The position numbers and the translations under genes were made by a program. A model generated the notes under the pieces. It saw nothing but the letters and a program-made list of their open reading frames with translations. It made no database searches and was not told the DNA's origin. A stretch of DNA of 7,056 bases from Desulfuromonadales bacterium. Its GTDB lineage: Bacteria; Desulfobacterota; Desulfuromonadia; Desulfuromonadales; BM103. Below are positions 1 through 5,610 of this stretch, piece after piece. The stretch covers positions 1-7,056 of the forward strand of contig JAOUDB010000136.1 of the NCBI GenBank assembly GCA_029859485.1, written 5' to 3'. Each line of letters begins with the position of its first letter. Within the stretch, counting starts at the first letter, position 1.

Positions 1-551
1 ATCTGGTCGCGATTGGCCTGGTAAAGCAGTGGCCATAATAAACCCTCGCCGTAGACCTCGGGCTGCGCAGAGATTGTCCAGAGGTTTTCACCTTCACCAA
101 CGGTGTAATCACTTGCCTGCACGACTTTCATTTTGCTTTTAACGACCTTTTTCGGCTGAGGAGTAGGTTTCTTCTTCTCTACTGACTGTGCCTTTTGCTT
201 TCGTTCCTCAAGGGCTTTCAGGCGCGCTTCTTCTTCGATTCTGACCTGTTCTTTTTCTTCTTTCAGGCGTCTGGCCTGAGCCTCTTCAGCGAGGACAACT
301 GCACGACGAGCGTGCTGCAAGGAAAAATCCAGAGAGTCACGCGCATCACCGTAGTCGGAGTCTTGCATAGCGGCGCGCGCATCATTAAGGGCGGTTCTGG
401 CGGCCTTGTATTCAGCGGGAGCGTATTCAGCTGCCTGCTTGGCGTAAGCCCTTCCTACCATATACTCAGCAGCGTCCAATTCCTGCAGGGGAGGCTTGGC
501 GCATGAGCACAGAAGGAGCGCGGTTATTATAAAAAACAGGCAACGCAACAT
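1..551 (-). CDS. DUF4398-like / LysM-domain lipoprotein (partial, C-terminus beyond window)
   Basis: Seen: an open frame from ATG at 551 to the window edge (183 codons, no stop). Residues 1-17 form a lipoprotein signal: a hydrophobic run, then L-C-S-C with Cys17 as the lipidation site, so the protein is probably anchored to the outer membrane facing the periplasm. Residues 25-95 are Ala-rich with repeated 'AEY..A' and 'AR.AL' helices, as in DUF4398. Residues 95-125 are a highly charged Glu/Lys/Arg coiled coil, followed by a Lys/Pro linker. From residue 149 a LysM domain begins ('YTVGEGENLWTIS', then 'VYGEGLLWPLLYQANRDQI'), which in this family binds peptidoglycan. It starts 33 bases after the aspS stop, with no promoter or terminator visible between, so it is probably co-transcribed. 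The Shine-Dalgarno before ATG 551 is weak. An in-frame TTG at 572 would add seven residues with Lys/Arg and also give a plausible signal peptide. The exact role is unknown; an envelope-tethering function is inferred. Confidence 0.85.
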   Translation of the reverse strand, partial: MLRCLFFIITALLLCSCAKPPLQELDAAEYMVGRAYAKQAAEYAPAEYKAARTALNDARAAMQDSDYGDARDSLDFSLQHARRAVVLAEEAQARRLKEEKEQVRIEEEARLKALEERKQKAQSVEKKKPTPQPKKVVKSKMKVVQASDYTVGEGENLWTISAQPEVYGEGLLWPLLYQANRDQ

Positions 552-584
552 AACGCGTTTATTCCATTTCAACGGGTCACTGGT

Positions 585-2387
585 TCATGACGATTTCTGT
601 TGAGAACTTGCAGCCAGTCGGATACCGAGCTCACGTAGTTGCTTTTCGTCGACAACTCCCGGGGCCTCGGACATCAGACAGGTTGCCTTCTGGGTCTTCG
701 GGAAAGCGATGACGTCACGAATAGATCCGGCACCGGTAAGAATCATCATGACCCGGTCCAGGCCAAAGGCGATGCCGCCATGAGGTGGGGCACCAAATTC
801 AAGGGCGTCGAGCAGGAAGCCAAACTTTTCACGGGCTTCTTCCTCTCCGATGCCGAGAAGCTTGAACATCTGGCTCTGCACGTCCTGGTTATGAATACGG
901 ATGCTGCCTCCGCCGATCTCTGAGCCGTTCAGGACCAGGTCGTAAGCTTTGGCCCGTACTTTGCCGGGCTCCGTTTCAAGGAGAGGGATGTCTTCATCCA
1001 TAGGGGCTGTGAAGGGATGATGAACTGCAACATGACGACGCTCTTCGCCGTCCCACTCGAGTAAGGGAAAGTCTGTGATCCAGACAAATTTGTAGTCGTT
1101 CGGGTCTGCCAGTTCCAGCTTGTTGCCGAGATGACCACGCAGTCGGCCAAGCGCCTCATTGGTGATTGCGGGTGTGTCTGCACCGAAGAGGAGCAGATCG
1201 CCCGGTTGAGCGTTGAGTGCGGCTCCGATATCGGCCAACTCCTGTTCGGTAAAGAACTTGGCGATCGGTGATTGCCAGGAGCCGTCCTCCTGGATCTTGA
1301 CCCAGGCCATTCCTTTCGCGCCGTAGATAGCAACGAAGTCAGTGAGATCGTCGAGTTCCCTGCGCGAGAAGGTTGCGCAGCCCTTGGCGTTGATGGCCTT
1401 GACCAGACCGCCACTCTCCGCGACGCTGGCGAAGACTTTGAAACCACAACCTTTGACAAGTTCTGTAATGTTGATCAACTCCATGTCAAAGCGCAGATCC
1501 GGGTTGTCGATACCGTAACGGTCGAGTGCTTCGGCATAGGTCATGCGAGGCACCGGCACGGCGATATCAGCATCGATGGTTTTCTTGAAAACCATCTCAA
1601 TCATGCCTTCCATGATCGACATGATGTCGTCACGGTCAACAAAGGAAAGCTCGCAGTCAATCTGGGTGAACTCGGGTTGGCGGTCAGCGCGAAGGTCCTC
1701 ATCGCGAAAGCACCTGACGATCTGGAAGTAACGATCAAACCCGGAGACCATGAGTAGCTGCTTGAAGATCTGCGGAGACTGGGGCAGAGCATAGAAGTTG
1801 CCGAGGTTGACGCGACTCGGTACTAGGTAGTCACGGGCACCCTCAGGAGTACTCTTGGTCAGCATCGGTGTCTCAATTTCCAGGAAGTCCTTCTCGGTCA
1901 GGTAATTGCGAACCGTCTGAGCCACTTTGTGGCGCATGATCAGGTTCTGCTGGATACCTTCGCGGCGAAGGTCGAGATAACGATACTTGAGGCGCAGGTT
2001 CTCAGCGACTTCGGTGAACTCGTCAAGCATGAAGGGCGGTGTCTTGGCCGGGTTGAGAATGCGGATTTCACTGATCTCGACTTCGACTTCACCGGTCGCC
2101 ATCTTAGGGTTGACGGTGCCTTCAGGACGCGGAGAGACTTTACCGATGGCGGCCACCACAAACTCGTTGCGAACCGCTTCTGCCTTGGCGTGTGCTTCTG
2201 GATCACGATCGGGGTCGAGGGCCAGTTGACCGATGCCGGTACGGTCACGAAGATCGATAAAGATCAGACCGCCATGGTCACGCCGACGGTGAACCCAACC
2301 CATCATGCAGACTTCTTTGCCAATATCTTCTTTGCGCAATTCGCCGCAGTAATGAGTTCTTTTCCAGTCTCCGAGTATATCGCTCAA
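585..2387 (-). CDS. aspS: Aspartate--tRNA ligase (AspRS), probably non-discriminating type
   Basis: Cytoplasmic class II synthetase that charges tRNA-Asp with aspartate using ATP. The 600 residues are the usual length of bacterial AspRS with its GAD insertion. Seen in order: an N-terminal OB-fold anticodon-binding domain (about 10-115, with '[11 protein letters not shown]' at 30-40); a catalytic core with '[13 protein letters not shown]' (180-192) and 'ALPQSPQ' (200-206); motif 2 '[18 protein letters not shown]' (227-244, ATP-binding Arg228); a GAD-type insert (about 290-420); and motif 3 '[11 protein letters not shown]' (538-548, Arg545). His38 matches the His of Asp/Asn-accepting AspRS, where the discriminating E. 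coli enzyme has Leu30. This suggests it also forms Asp-tRNA-Asn for GatCAB (inference). The start is TTG, chosen because an AAGGAG lies 8 bases upstream and the N-terminus fits the family. It is transcribed from its own promoter in the hisS-aspS gap, possibly also by read-through from hisS. Confidence 0.97.
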   Translation of the reverse strand: MSDILGDWKRTHYCGELRKEDIGKEVCMMGWVHRRRDHGGLIFIDLRDRTGIGQLALDPDRDPEAHAKAEAVRNEFVVAAIGKVSPRPEGTVNPKMATGEVEVEISEIRILNPAKTPPFMLDEFTEVAENLRLKYRYLDLRREGIQQNLIMRHKVAQTVRNYLTEKDFLEIETPMLTKSTPEGARDYLVPSRVNLGNFYALPQSPQIFKQLLMVSGFDRYFQIVRCFRDEDLRADRQPEFTQIDCELSFVDRDDIMSIMEGMIEMVFKKTIDADIAVPVPRMTYAEALDRYGIDNPDLRFDMELINITELVKGCGFKVFASVAESGGLVKAINAKGCATFSRRELDDLTDFVAIYGAKGMAWVKIQEDGSWQSPIAKFFTEQELADIGAALNAQPGDLLLFGADTPAITNEALGRLRGHLGNKLELADPNDYKFVWITDFPLLEWDGEERRHVAVHHPFTAPMDEDIPLLETEPGKVRAKAYDLVLNGSEIGGGSIRIHNQDVQSQMFKLLGIGEEEAREKFGFLLDALEFGAPPHGGIAFGLDRVMMILTGAGSIRDVIAFPKTQKATCLMSEAPGVVDEKQLRELGIRLAASSQQKSS

Positions 2388-2395
2388 GGGGCTAA

Positions 2396-2401
2396 CTCCT
2401 T
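2396..2401 (-). promoter_or_regulatory. Shine-Dalgarno of aspS (AAGGAG)
   Basis: A perfect AAGGAG lies 8 bases before the TTG start codon of aspS at 2387. It decides the non-ATG start: no ATG lies in frame at a sensible distance, and the protein N-terminus matches the AspRS family from this TTG. Confidence 0.85.
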
Positions 2402-2428
2402 AAAATAAATGTGGTATTTCTTGTGACG

Positions 2429-2456
2429 CGCCTGCCTCTACAGATGAAGGCAAGCG
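2429..2456 (-). other. Hairpin at the 5' end of the predicted aspS leader
   Basis: In the minus-strand transcript CGCUUGCCU (2456-2448) pairs with AGGCAGGCG (2437-2429), giving nine consecutive pairs with one G-U wobble around a 10-base loop. The pairing is better as minus-strand RNA than as plus-strand RNA, where the wobble becomes a C-A mismatch. It begins almost at the transcription start expected from the promoter at 2460-2488. There is no U-run after it, so it is not an intrinsic terminator. It could protect the 5' end or act in leader regulation; function unknown. Confidence 0.5.
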
Positions 2457-2475
2457 AGCATTATATCGATGCTCG
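2455..2475. promoter_or_regulatory. Perfect dyad over the aspS -10 region (operator candidate)
   Basis: CGAGCAT (2455-2461) and ATGCTCG (2469-2475) are perfect 7-base inverted arms around a 7-base centre. The dyad spans the -10 box and part of the spacer of the aspS promoter. The position suits a repressor site, but no regulator can be named, and a chance hairpin is possible. It shares two bases with the leader hairpin. Confidence 0.35.
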
Positions 2476-2488
2476 TCTAGAGCGTCAA
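2460..2488 (-). promoter_or_regulatory. Sigma70-type promoter for aspS
   Basis: On the minus strand, -35 TTGACG (2488-2483) and -10 TATAAT (2465-2460) are separated by exactly 17 bases. This is five of six plus six of six matches to the consensus at optimal spacing. The -35 box overlaps the TGA stop codon of hisS. Transcription would start near 2453, giving a leader of about 66 bases before the aspS TTG. The word TTGACGC occurs twice in tandem here; only the downstream copy has correct spacing. The hexamers and spacing are seen in the sequence; activity is inferred. Confidence 0.75.
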
Positions 2489-3744
2489 GCGTCAAGAATT
2501 TCACTGAGAAGGCGACTCTCCAGCCCGTCCAGATCGACCTCTTCCTGGCTGCTTTCATCCATGTTGCGCAGTTGCGCAACCCCACGTTCGAGCTCGTCTT
2601 CTCCGAGGATGAGGACCCGGCGGGTTTTCATCTTGTCGGCGCGACGTAGCTGGGCTTTCAGGCTTTTGCCGGTATATTCCATCTCAACCAGTACACCTTC
2701 GCGCTGTAGACGGGTCAGCATGGCAAAGCCGGCCTTGGTCGCCATCTCGCCAAGGGTCGCAATAAAGAGCTCAGGACGGGGCGGCTCGATGCTTTGCTCA
2801 CCAAGCATCAGGGCCAGCCGTTCCAGACCAATGGCGAAGCCGATACCCGGTAAATCCGGGCCGTCCAGGTCTTTGATCAAGCCATCGTAGCGGCCGCCGG
2901 CGGCAACAGCATTTTGTGAACCGAGACTGCCGGTCACCATCTCAAAGGTGGTTTTGGTGTAGTAGTCAAGACCGCGTACCATGCGAGGGTTCACCGTGTA
3001 GTTGACTGATAGGGCACTGAGGTGCTCTTTAACCTGACCGAAGTGAGTCTCGCAACCGATGCAGAGGTTGTTAAGCATGGCCGGTGCGTCAACAGTTGCT
3101 TCCCTGCATCCGGGCACCTTGCAGTCAAGTACGCGCAGCGGGTTCGTAGTGTAGCGTCGCTGGCAGTCGGCGCAGAGTGATTCGATGTGCTGCTCCAGGA
3201 AGCTGATCAGAGCATCACGGTAGCTTGGACGGCATTCCGGGCAGCCAAGGGAATTGATCTGCAGGACCACGTCTGGAATTTTCGTGGTCTGAAAGTAGTG
3301 GCTGAGCATGGCCAGGACCTGGGCGTCGATCTTGGGATCGTCGACACCGATGACTTCTGCCCCGATCTGGTGGAATTGCCGGTAACGGCCTTTCTGGGGG
3401 CGCTCGTGGCGGAACATAGGGCCGATATAGTAGAGTTTCGAGACCGGATCCTGGGCATACATCTTGTGCTGAATGAAGGAGCGCATCACAGGAGCTGTTC
3501 CTTCCGGACGCAGGGTCATCGAGGTGCCGCCCTTGTCGCTGAAGGTGTACATCTCCTTTTCAACGATGTCGGTCGTCTCGCCGATCGAACGGCAGAAGAG
3601 GTCGGTTTTTTCGACGACCGGAACGCGGATCTCACGGTAACCGAAGGCTCCAAAAACCTTGCGGGCCTGCTCTTCGAGATGCTGCCAGGTTTCAACGTCG
3701 CCGGGCAGAATGTCGTTCATGCCTTTGATGCCTGTAATACTCAT
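2485..3744 (-). CDS. hisS: Histidine--tRNA ligase (HisRS)
   Basis: Cytoplasmic class II synthetase that charges tRNA-His with histidine. Its 419 residues are typical for the bacterial enzyme. Seen: N-terminal 'GIKGMNDILPGD' (5-16); 'TLRPEGTAPVMRSF' (77-90); motif 2 around 'GPMFRHERPQKGRYRQFHQ' (108-126, Arg112); the histidine-specific 'RGLDYYT' (257-263); 'GGRYDGL' (283-289); motif 3 'GIGFAIGLERL' (300-310); and a C-terminal alpha/beta anticodon-binding domain (about 325-419). Between motif 2 and the HisA motif, an insertion domain holds eight paired cysteines (168/171, 191/194, 208/213, 228/231). The ATG at 3744 has GGAG nine bases upstream. No good promoter was recognised in the 195-base upstream spacer, which holds repeats instead. 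The end of the gene doubles as the -35 box of the aspS promoter. Confidence 0.97.
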   Translation of the reverse strand: MSITGIKGMNDILPGDVETWQHLEEQARKVFGAFGYREIRVPVVEKTDLFCRSIGETTDIVEKEMYTFSDKGGTSMTLRPEGTAPVMRSFIQHKMYAQDPVSKLYYIGPMFRHERPQKGRYRQFHQIGAEVIGVDDPKIDAQVLAMLSHYFQTTKIPDVVLQINSLGCPECRPSYRDALISFLEQHIESLCADCQRRYTTNPLRVLDCKVPGCREATVDAPAMLNNLCIGCETHFGQVKEHLSALSVNYTVNPRMVRGLDYYTKTTFEMVTGSLGSQNAVAAGGRYDGLIKDLDGPDLPGIGFAIGLERLALMLGEQSIEPPRPELFIATLGEMATKAGFAMLTRLQREGVLVEMEYTGKSLKAQLRRADKMKTRRVLILGEDELERGVAQLRNMDESSQEEVDLDGLESRLLSEILDA

Positions 3745-3785
3745 GGATAAATGCTCCGATAGTTAAATTAAACAGGGAAAAGCGT

Positions 3786-3880
3786 AACGCAAAGGCGCAA
3801 AGAATACAAAGAAAGACGCAAGGTTAAATAATAAAGAAAAGGTTCCCTTCGCGTCTTGTTTTTGACTTCGCGTCTGCGTT
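3786..3880. repeat. Imperfect palindromic element built of 'acgcaaag'-like words
   Basis: The left arm (3786-3823, starting aacgcaaaggcgcaaag and ending aagacgcaagg) is answered by an inverted right arm (3846-3880, ccttcgcgtctt to cgtctgcgtt), with about 22 AT-rich bases between. The outer AACGCA/TGCGTT and inner AAGACGC/GCGTCTT segments match perfectly; the middle is degenerate. The right arm also contains the 10-mer cttcgcgtct twice, 19 bases apart. As RNA or DNA it could form a long imperfect hairpin. From general experience, similar 'acgcaaag/gcgcaaag' strings recur between genes in deltaproteobacterial and other genomes, so a small non-coding repeat (MITE or REP-like) is a fair reading. 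It lies between the damaged lipoprotein gene and hisS. Confidence 0.6.
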
Positions 3881-3897
3881 AAATGCCATTGTTATAA

Positions 3898-3927
3898 ATT
3901 TGGCAATTTAACATTTGGCAATTTAAC
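3898..3927. repeat. Perfect 15-base tandem duplication
   Basis: The 15-base unit atttggcaatttaac occurs twice in direct contact (3898-3912 and 3913-3927). Each copy contains the small dyad aatt-tggc-aatt. It lies just downstream of the damaged lipoprotein gene and next to the palindromic element. It may be a slippage duplication or paired AT-rich binding sites; the sequence alone does not decide. Confidence 0.8.
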
Positions 3928-3939
3928 GCGTAGGACGTT

Positions 3940-4180
3940 TTACTCGTTCTCATGCAGTCCGTCAACCCGGTAATCCTCGAGCAAGGTGTTTTCCACGTTG
4001 CTGGCGATGACGGGACCTGCATTAATCCCTAGGCCCATCGGCAGGGTCTGTTGGTAGCGTTCGATGATCTCTGGGGGAAACAGTTTAGGATTGACTGGCT
4101 TCGATGGTCTGGGAGCAGCCCGGCAGGATGAAGAAGAGTAGGCCGTCCAGGGCCAAGGCAACCAGAGCGCACGAGATCAT
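3940..4180 (-). pseudogene. Small putative lipoprotein, apparently frameshifted
   Basis: Frame 1 starts at ATG 4180, overlapping the stop of the upstream regulator by four bases (ATGA), with GGAG 11 bases upstream. It encodes 31 residues: a hydrophobic stretch ending in the lipobox-like 'ILPGC' (Cys22), then 'SQTIEASQS', and a TAA at 4085-4087. The next frame is open across this point and continues with protein-like sequence ('NPKLFPPEIIERYQQTLP', 'GLGINAGPVIASNVENTL', 'LEDYRVDGLHENE') to a TAA at 3940. Joining the two frames after the lipobox gives a lipoprotein of about 80 residues, so one extra base (or two missing) just upstream of 4088 would explain the break. The n-region lacks the usual Lys/Arg. 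I do not recognise the family. A vague resemblance of 'GLGINAGPVI' to nucleotidyl cyclase 'GIHTGxV' motifs is too short to rely on. A sequencing error is possible instead of real decay. Confidence 0.5.
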
Positions 4181-5550
4181 GTCTTGCCAATCTCCGAAGC
4201 GCTTCGGACTATGTTACGGTCGTTTTTGCCGAGGTACATTGCTTTGTCGGCCAGATCGATCATCTCTTCCAAAACTGTTGCGTGAATCGGGTAAGTTGCG
4301 TGACCTACGGTTGCCGTCAGACGACCGGTATTGTCATGACCGGTTGAAAACTCGAACTCGGCGATGGTAGACCGGATTCGTTCTGCAACGAGTTTGGCGC
4401 CACGTGTGTCAGTCTCTACCAGGAGTGCGGTGAATTCATCACCACCGTATCGAAATAGCATATCGGCATCACGGACACATTTACGCAACAACTCACCGAC
4501 CTGACGCAACACGCCGCTGCCGACCAGGTGGCCATGTTCGTCGTTGATGATCTTGAACAGATCAAGATCGATAAAAGCCAGTGAAAATTCCAGGCCATAA
4601 CGTTCTGAACGGCGGATTTCCTGTTCGAGAGCTATATGCAGGTAGCGGTGGTTGTACAGTCCGGTCAAATCATCCGTGTAAATCAGATCCCGGGCGCCCT
4701 GATATTGGCAGGCGTTGCTAAAACCAAGGGAGACCTGTTCGGCGAGAAAATTCAGATTCTGCTGTGAGTCTGACTTCGGAAGGTAAGAGTCGTTGGGGTT
4801 GCAAAGGATCACGGCGCCATGTTCCTGGTTCTCTGCTGTCATGGGGAAGACCCAGAAAGACTTCAAGGCCTCGTCGCTCCCGACGATCTCGGGGATGTCT
4901 TCTCTCTGTAGGAGGGTGGGTGCTTCCAGCATCCTGGTTTTCTCGAGCAGTTGTTCCGCCAGCTTCTTTGCTTCGTCCTCGTCGAACCCTTTCGCTTCAA
5001 GATGGCTGATGCCGCTCTGGGTGGCAAGGTAGGCAAGGCCTTGGCCCTGTCCTGTCTCATTCAGCAGGGTGCTCAGCGATTCTTGAAAGAGATTGTCGAT
5101 ATTCAGCAGGCTGGAGAGATGTTGGCCTTTTTGGTAGAGACGGATCTGGCTATGCAGCAGGCTGTTCTCTGCAATCAGACGACGCTGCTCAAAGCAGATT
5201 TTGACGGTGTGACGCAGTTGTTCAGGATTGCATGGCTTGAGGAGGTAATCTCGAGCCCCGCCTTTCAATGCCTGAATTGCGGTTTCTACTGTGGCATTTC
5301 CAGTGGCGAGGATGATATCCGGGGCTGGATCGAAAGAGCGTGTGCGGCGGATCAATTCAAGACCGCAAATTTCGGGCATGACCATGTCGGTCAGGATGAT
5401 ATCGACTTTTGTCCGTGACAGATAGTCGAGAGCTTCTTTACCGGAGCCAACAGACTCGATACTGTAAAGGTCGCCCTCCGAGAGGATCTCGGTGAAGAGG
5501 CGACGGAAAAAAACTTCATCATCTACAATCAGAATCTTTGGCTTTGGCAT
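4177..5550 (-). CDS. Response regulator: receiver / GAF-like / GGDEF, Hypr-type (putative 3',3'-cGAMP synthase)
   Basis: A 457-residue cytoplasmic signalling protein. Seen: a CheY-like receiver (1-120) with acidic Asp10/Asp11, phospho-acceptor Asp55, Thr83 and Lys105; a linker helix and GAF-like segment (about 140-285); and a GGDEF domain (about 288-450) with 'DDLTGLYN' (293-300), metal-binding Asp328, Asn336, intact 'GGDEF' (369-373) and an inhibitory-site RxxD (Arg360-Asp363). Position 345 is Ser ('GHLVGSG') where diguanylate cyclases have the guanine-contacting Asp of 'GHxxGD'. Published work on Geobacter GacA (GSU1658, Ser347) shows this substitution marks Hypr enzymes, which make 3',3'-cGAMP with some c-di-GMP and c-di-AMP. 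The domain order, length and Ser position fit a GacA orthologue (inference; it could still make c-di-GMP). ATG 5550 has GAAGGA seven bases upstream. A cognate histidine kinase is not in the window. The gene overlaps the next, damaged gene by four bases. Confidence 0.92.
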   Translation of the reverse strand: MPKPKILIVDDEVFFRRLFTEILSEGDLYSIESVGSGKEALDYLSRTKVDIILTDMVMPEICGLELIRRTRSFDPAPDIILATGNATVETAIQALKGGARDYLLKPCNPEQLRHTVKICFEQRRLIAENSLLHSQIRLYQKGQHLSSLLNIDNLFQESLSTLLNETGQGQGLAYLATQSGISHLEAKGFDEDEAKKLAEQLLEKTRMLEAPTLLQREDIPEIVGSDEALKSFWVFPMTAENQEHGAVILCNPNDSYLPKSDSQQNLNFLAEQVSLGFSNACQYQGARDLIYTDDLTGLYNHRYLHIALEQEIRRSERYGLEFSLAFIDLDLFKIINDEHGHLVGSGVLRQVGELLRKCVRDADMLFRYGGDEFTALLVETDTRGAKLVAERIRSTIAEFEFSTGHDNTGRLTATVGHATYPIHATVLEEMIDLADKAMYLGKNDRNIVRSASEIGKT

Positions 5551-5610
5551 ACTTTCGTCCTTCTTCGATTAGCTTTTCAAGCTAGCAAACTCCTTGAAAT
5601 GAGTCAATTA

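Noticed and set aside
195..506. Plus-strand open frames opposite the lipoprotein, aspS, hisS and regulator genes
   Set aside because: They show no domain features, and the opposite strand carries recognised genes. They are shadows.
3784..3835. Plus-strand 'gacgcaagg' / 'gcgcaaag' resembling the GACGCAAAG core of GEMM-I (c-di-GMP/cGAMP) riboswitches
   Set aside because: Without the paired GG-AAA tetraloop-receptor half and flanking stems, and on the strand opposite to hisS, this is only a short word match that belongs to the repeat element.
3891..3921. Possible hisS promoter on the minus strand: TTGCCA ... TATAAC
   Set aside because: The spacer is 19 bases, the -35 box lies inside the tandem repeat, and it is about 150 bases from the start codon. 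Too weak to annotate.
3760..3935. CRISPR array in the repeat-rich spacer
   Set aside because: The repeats are too few, unequal and inverted, with no regular spacer pattern and no cas gene in the window.
5570..5584. TAGCTT-TTC-AAGCTA hairpin before the regulator gene as a terminator
   Set aside because: Only six pairs, a three-base loop and no T-run on either strand.
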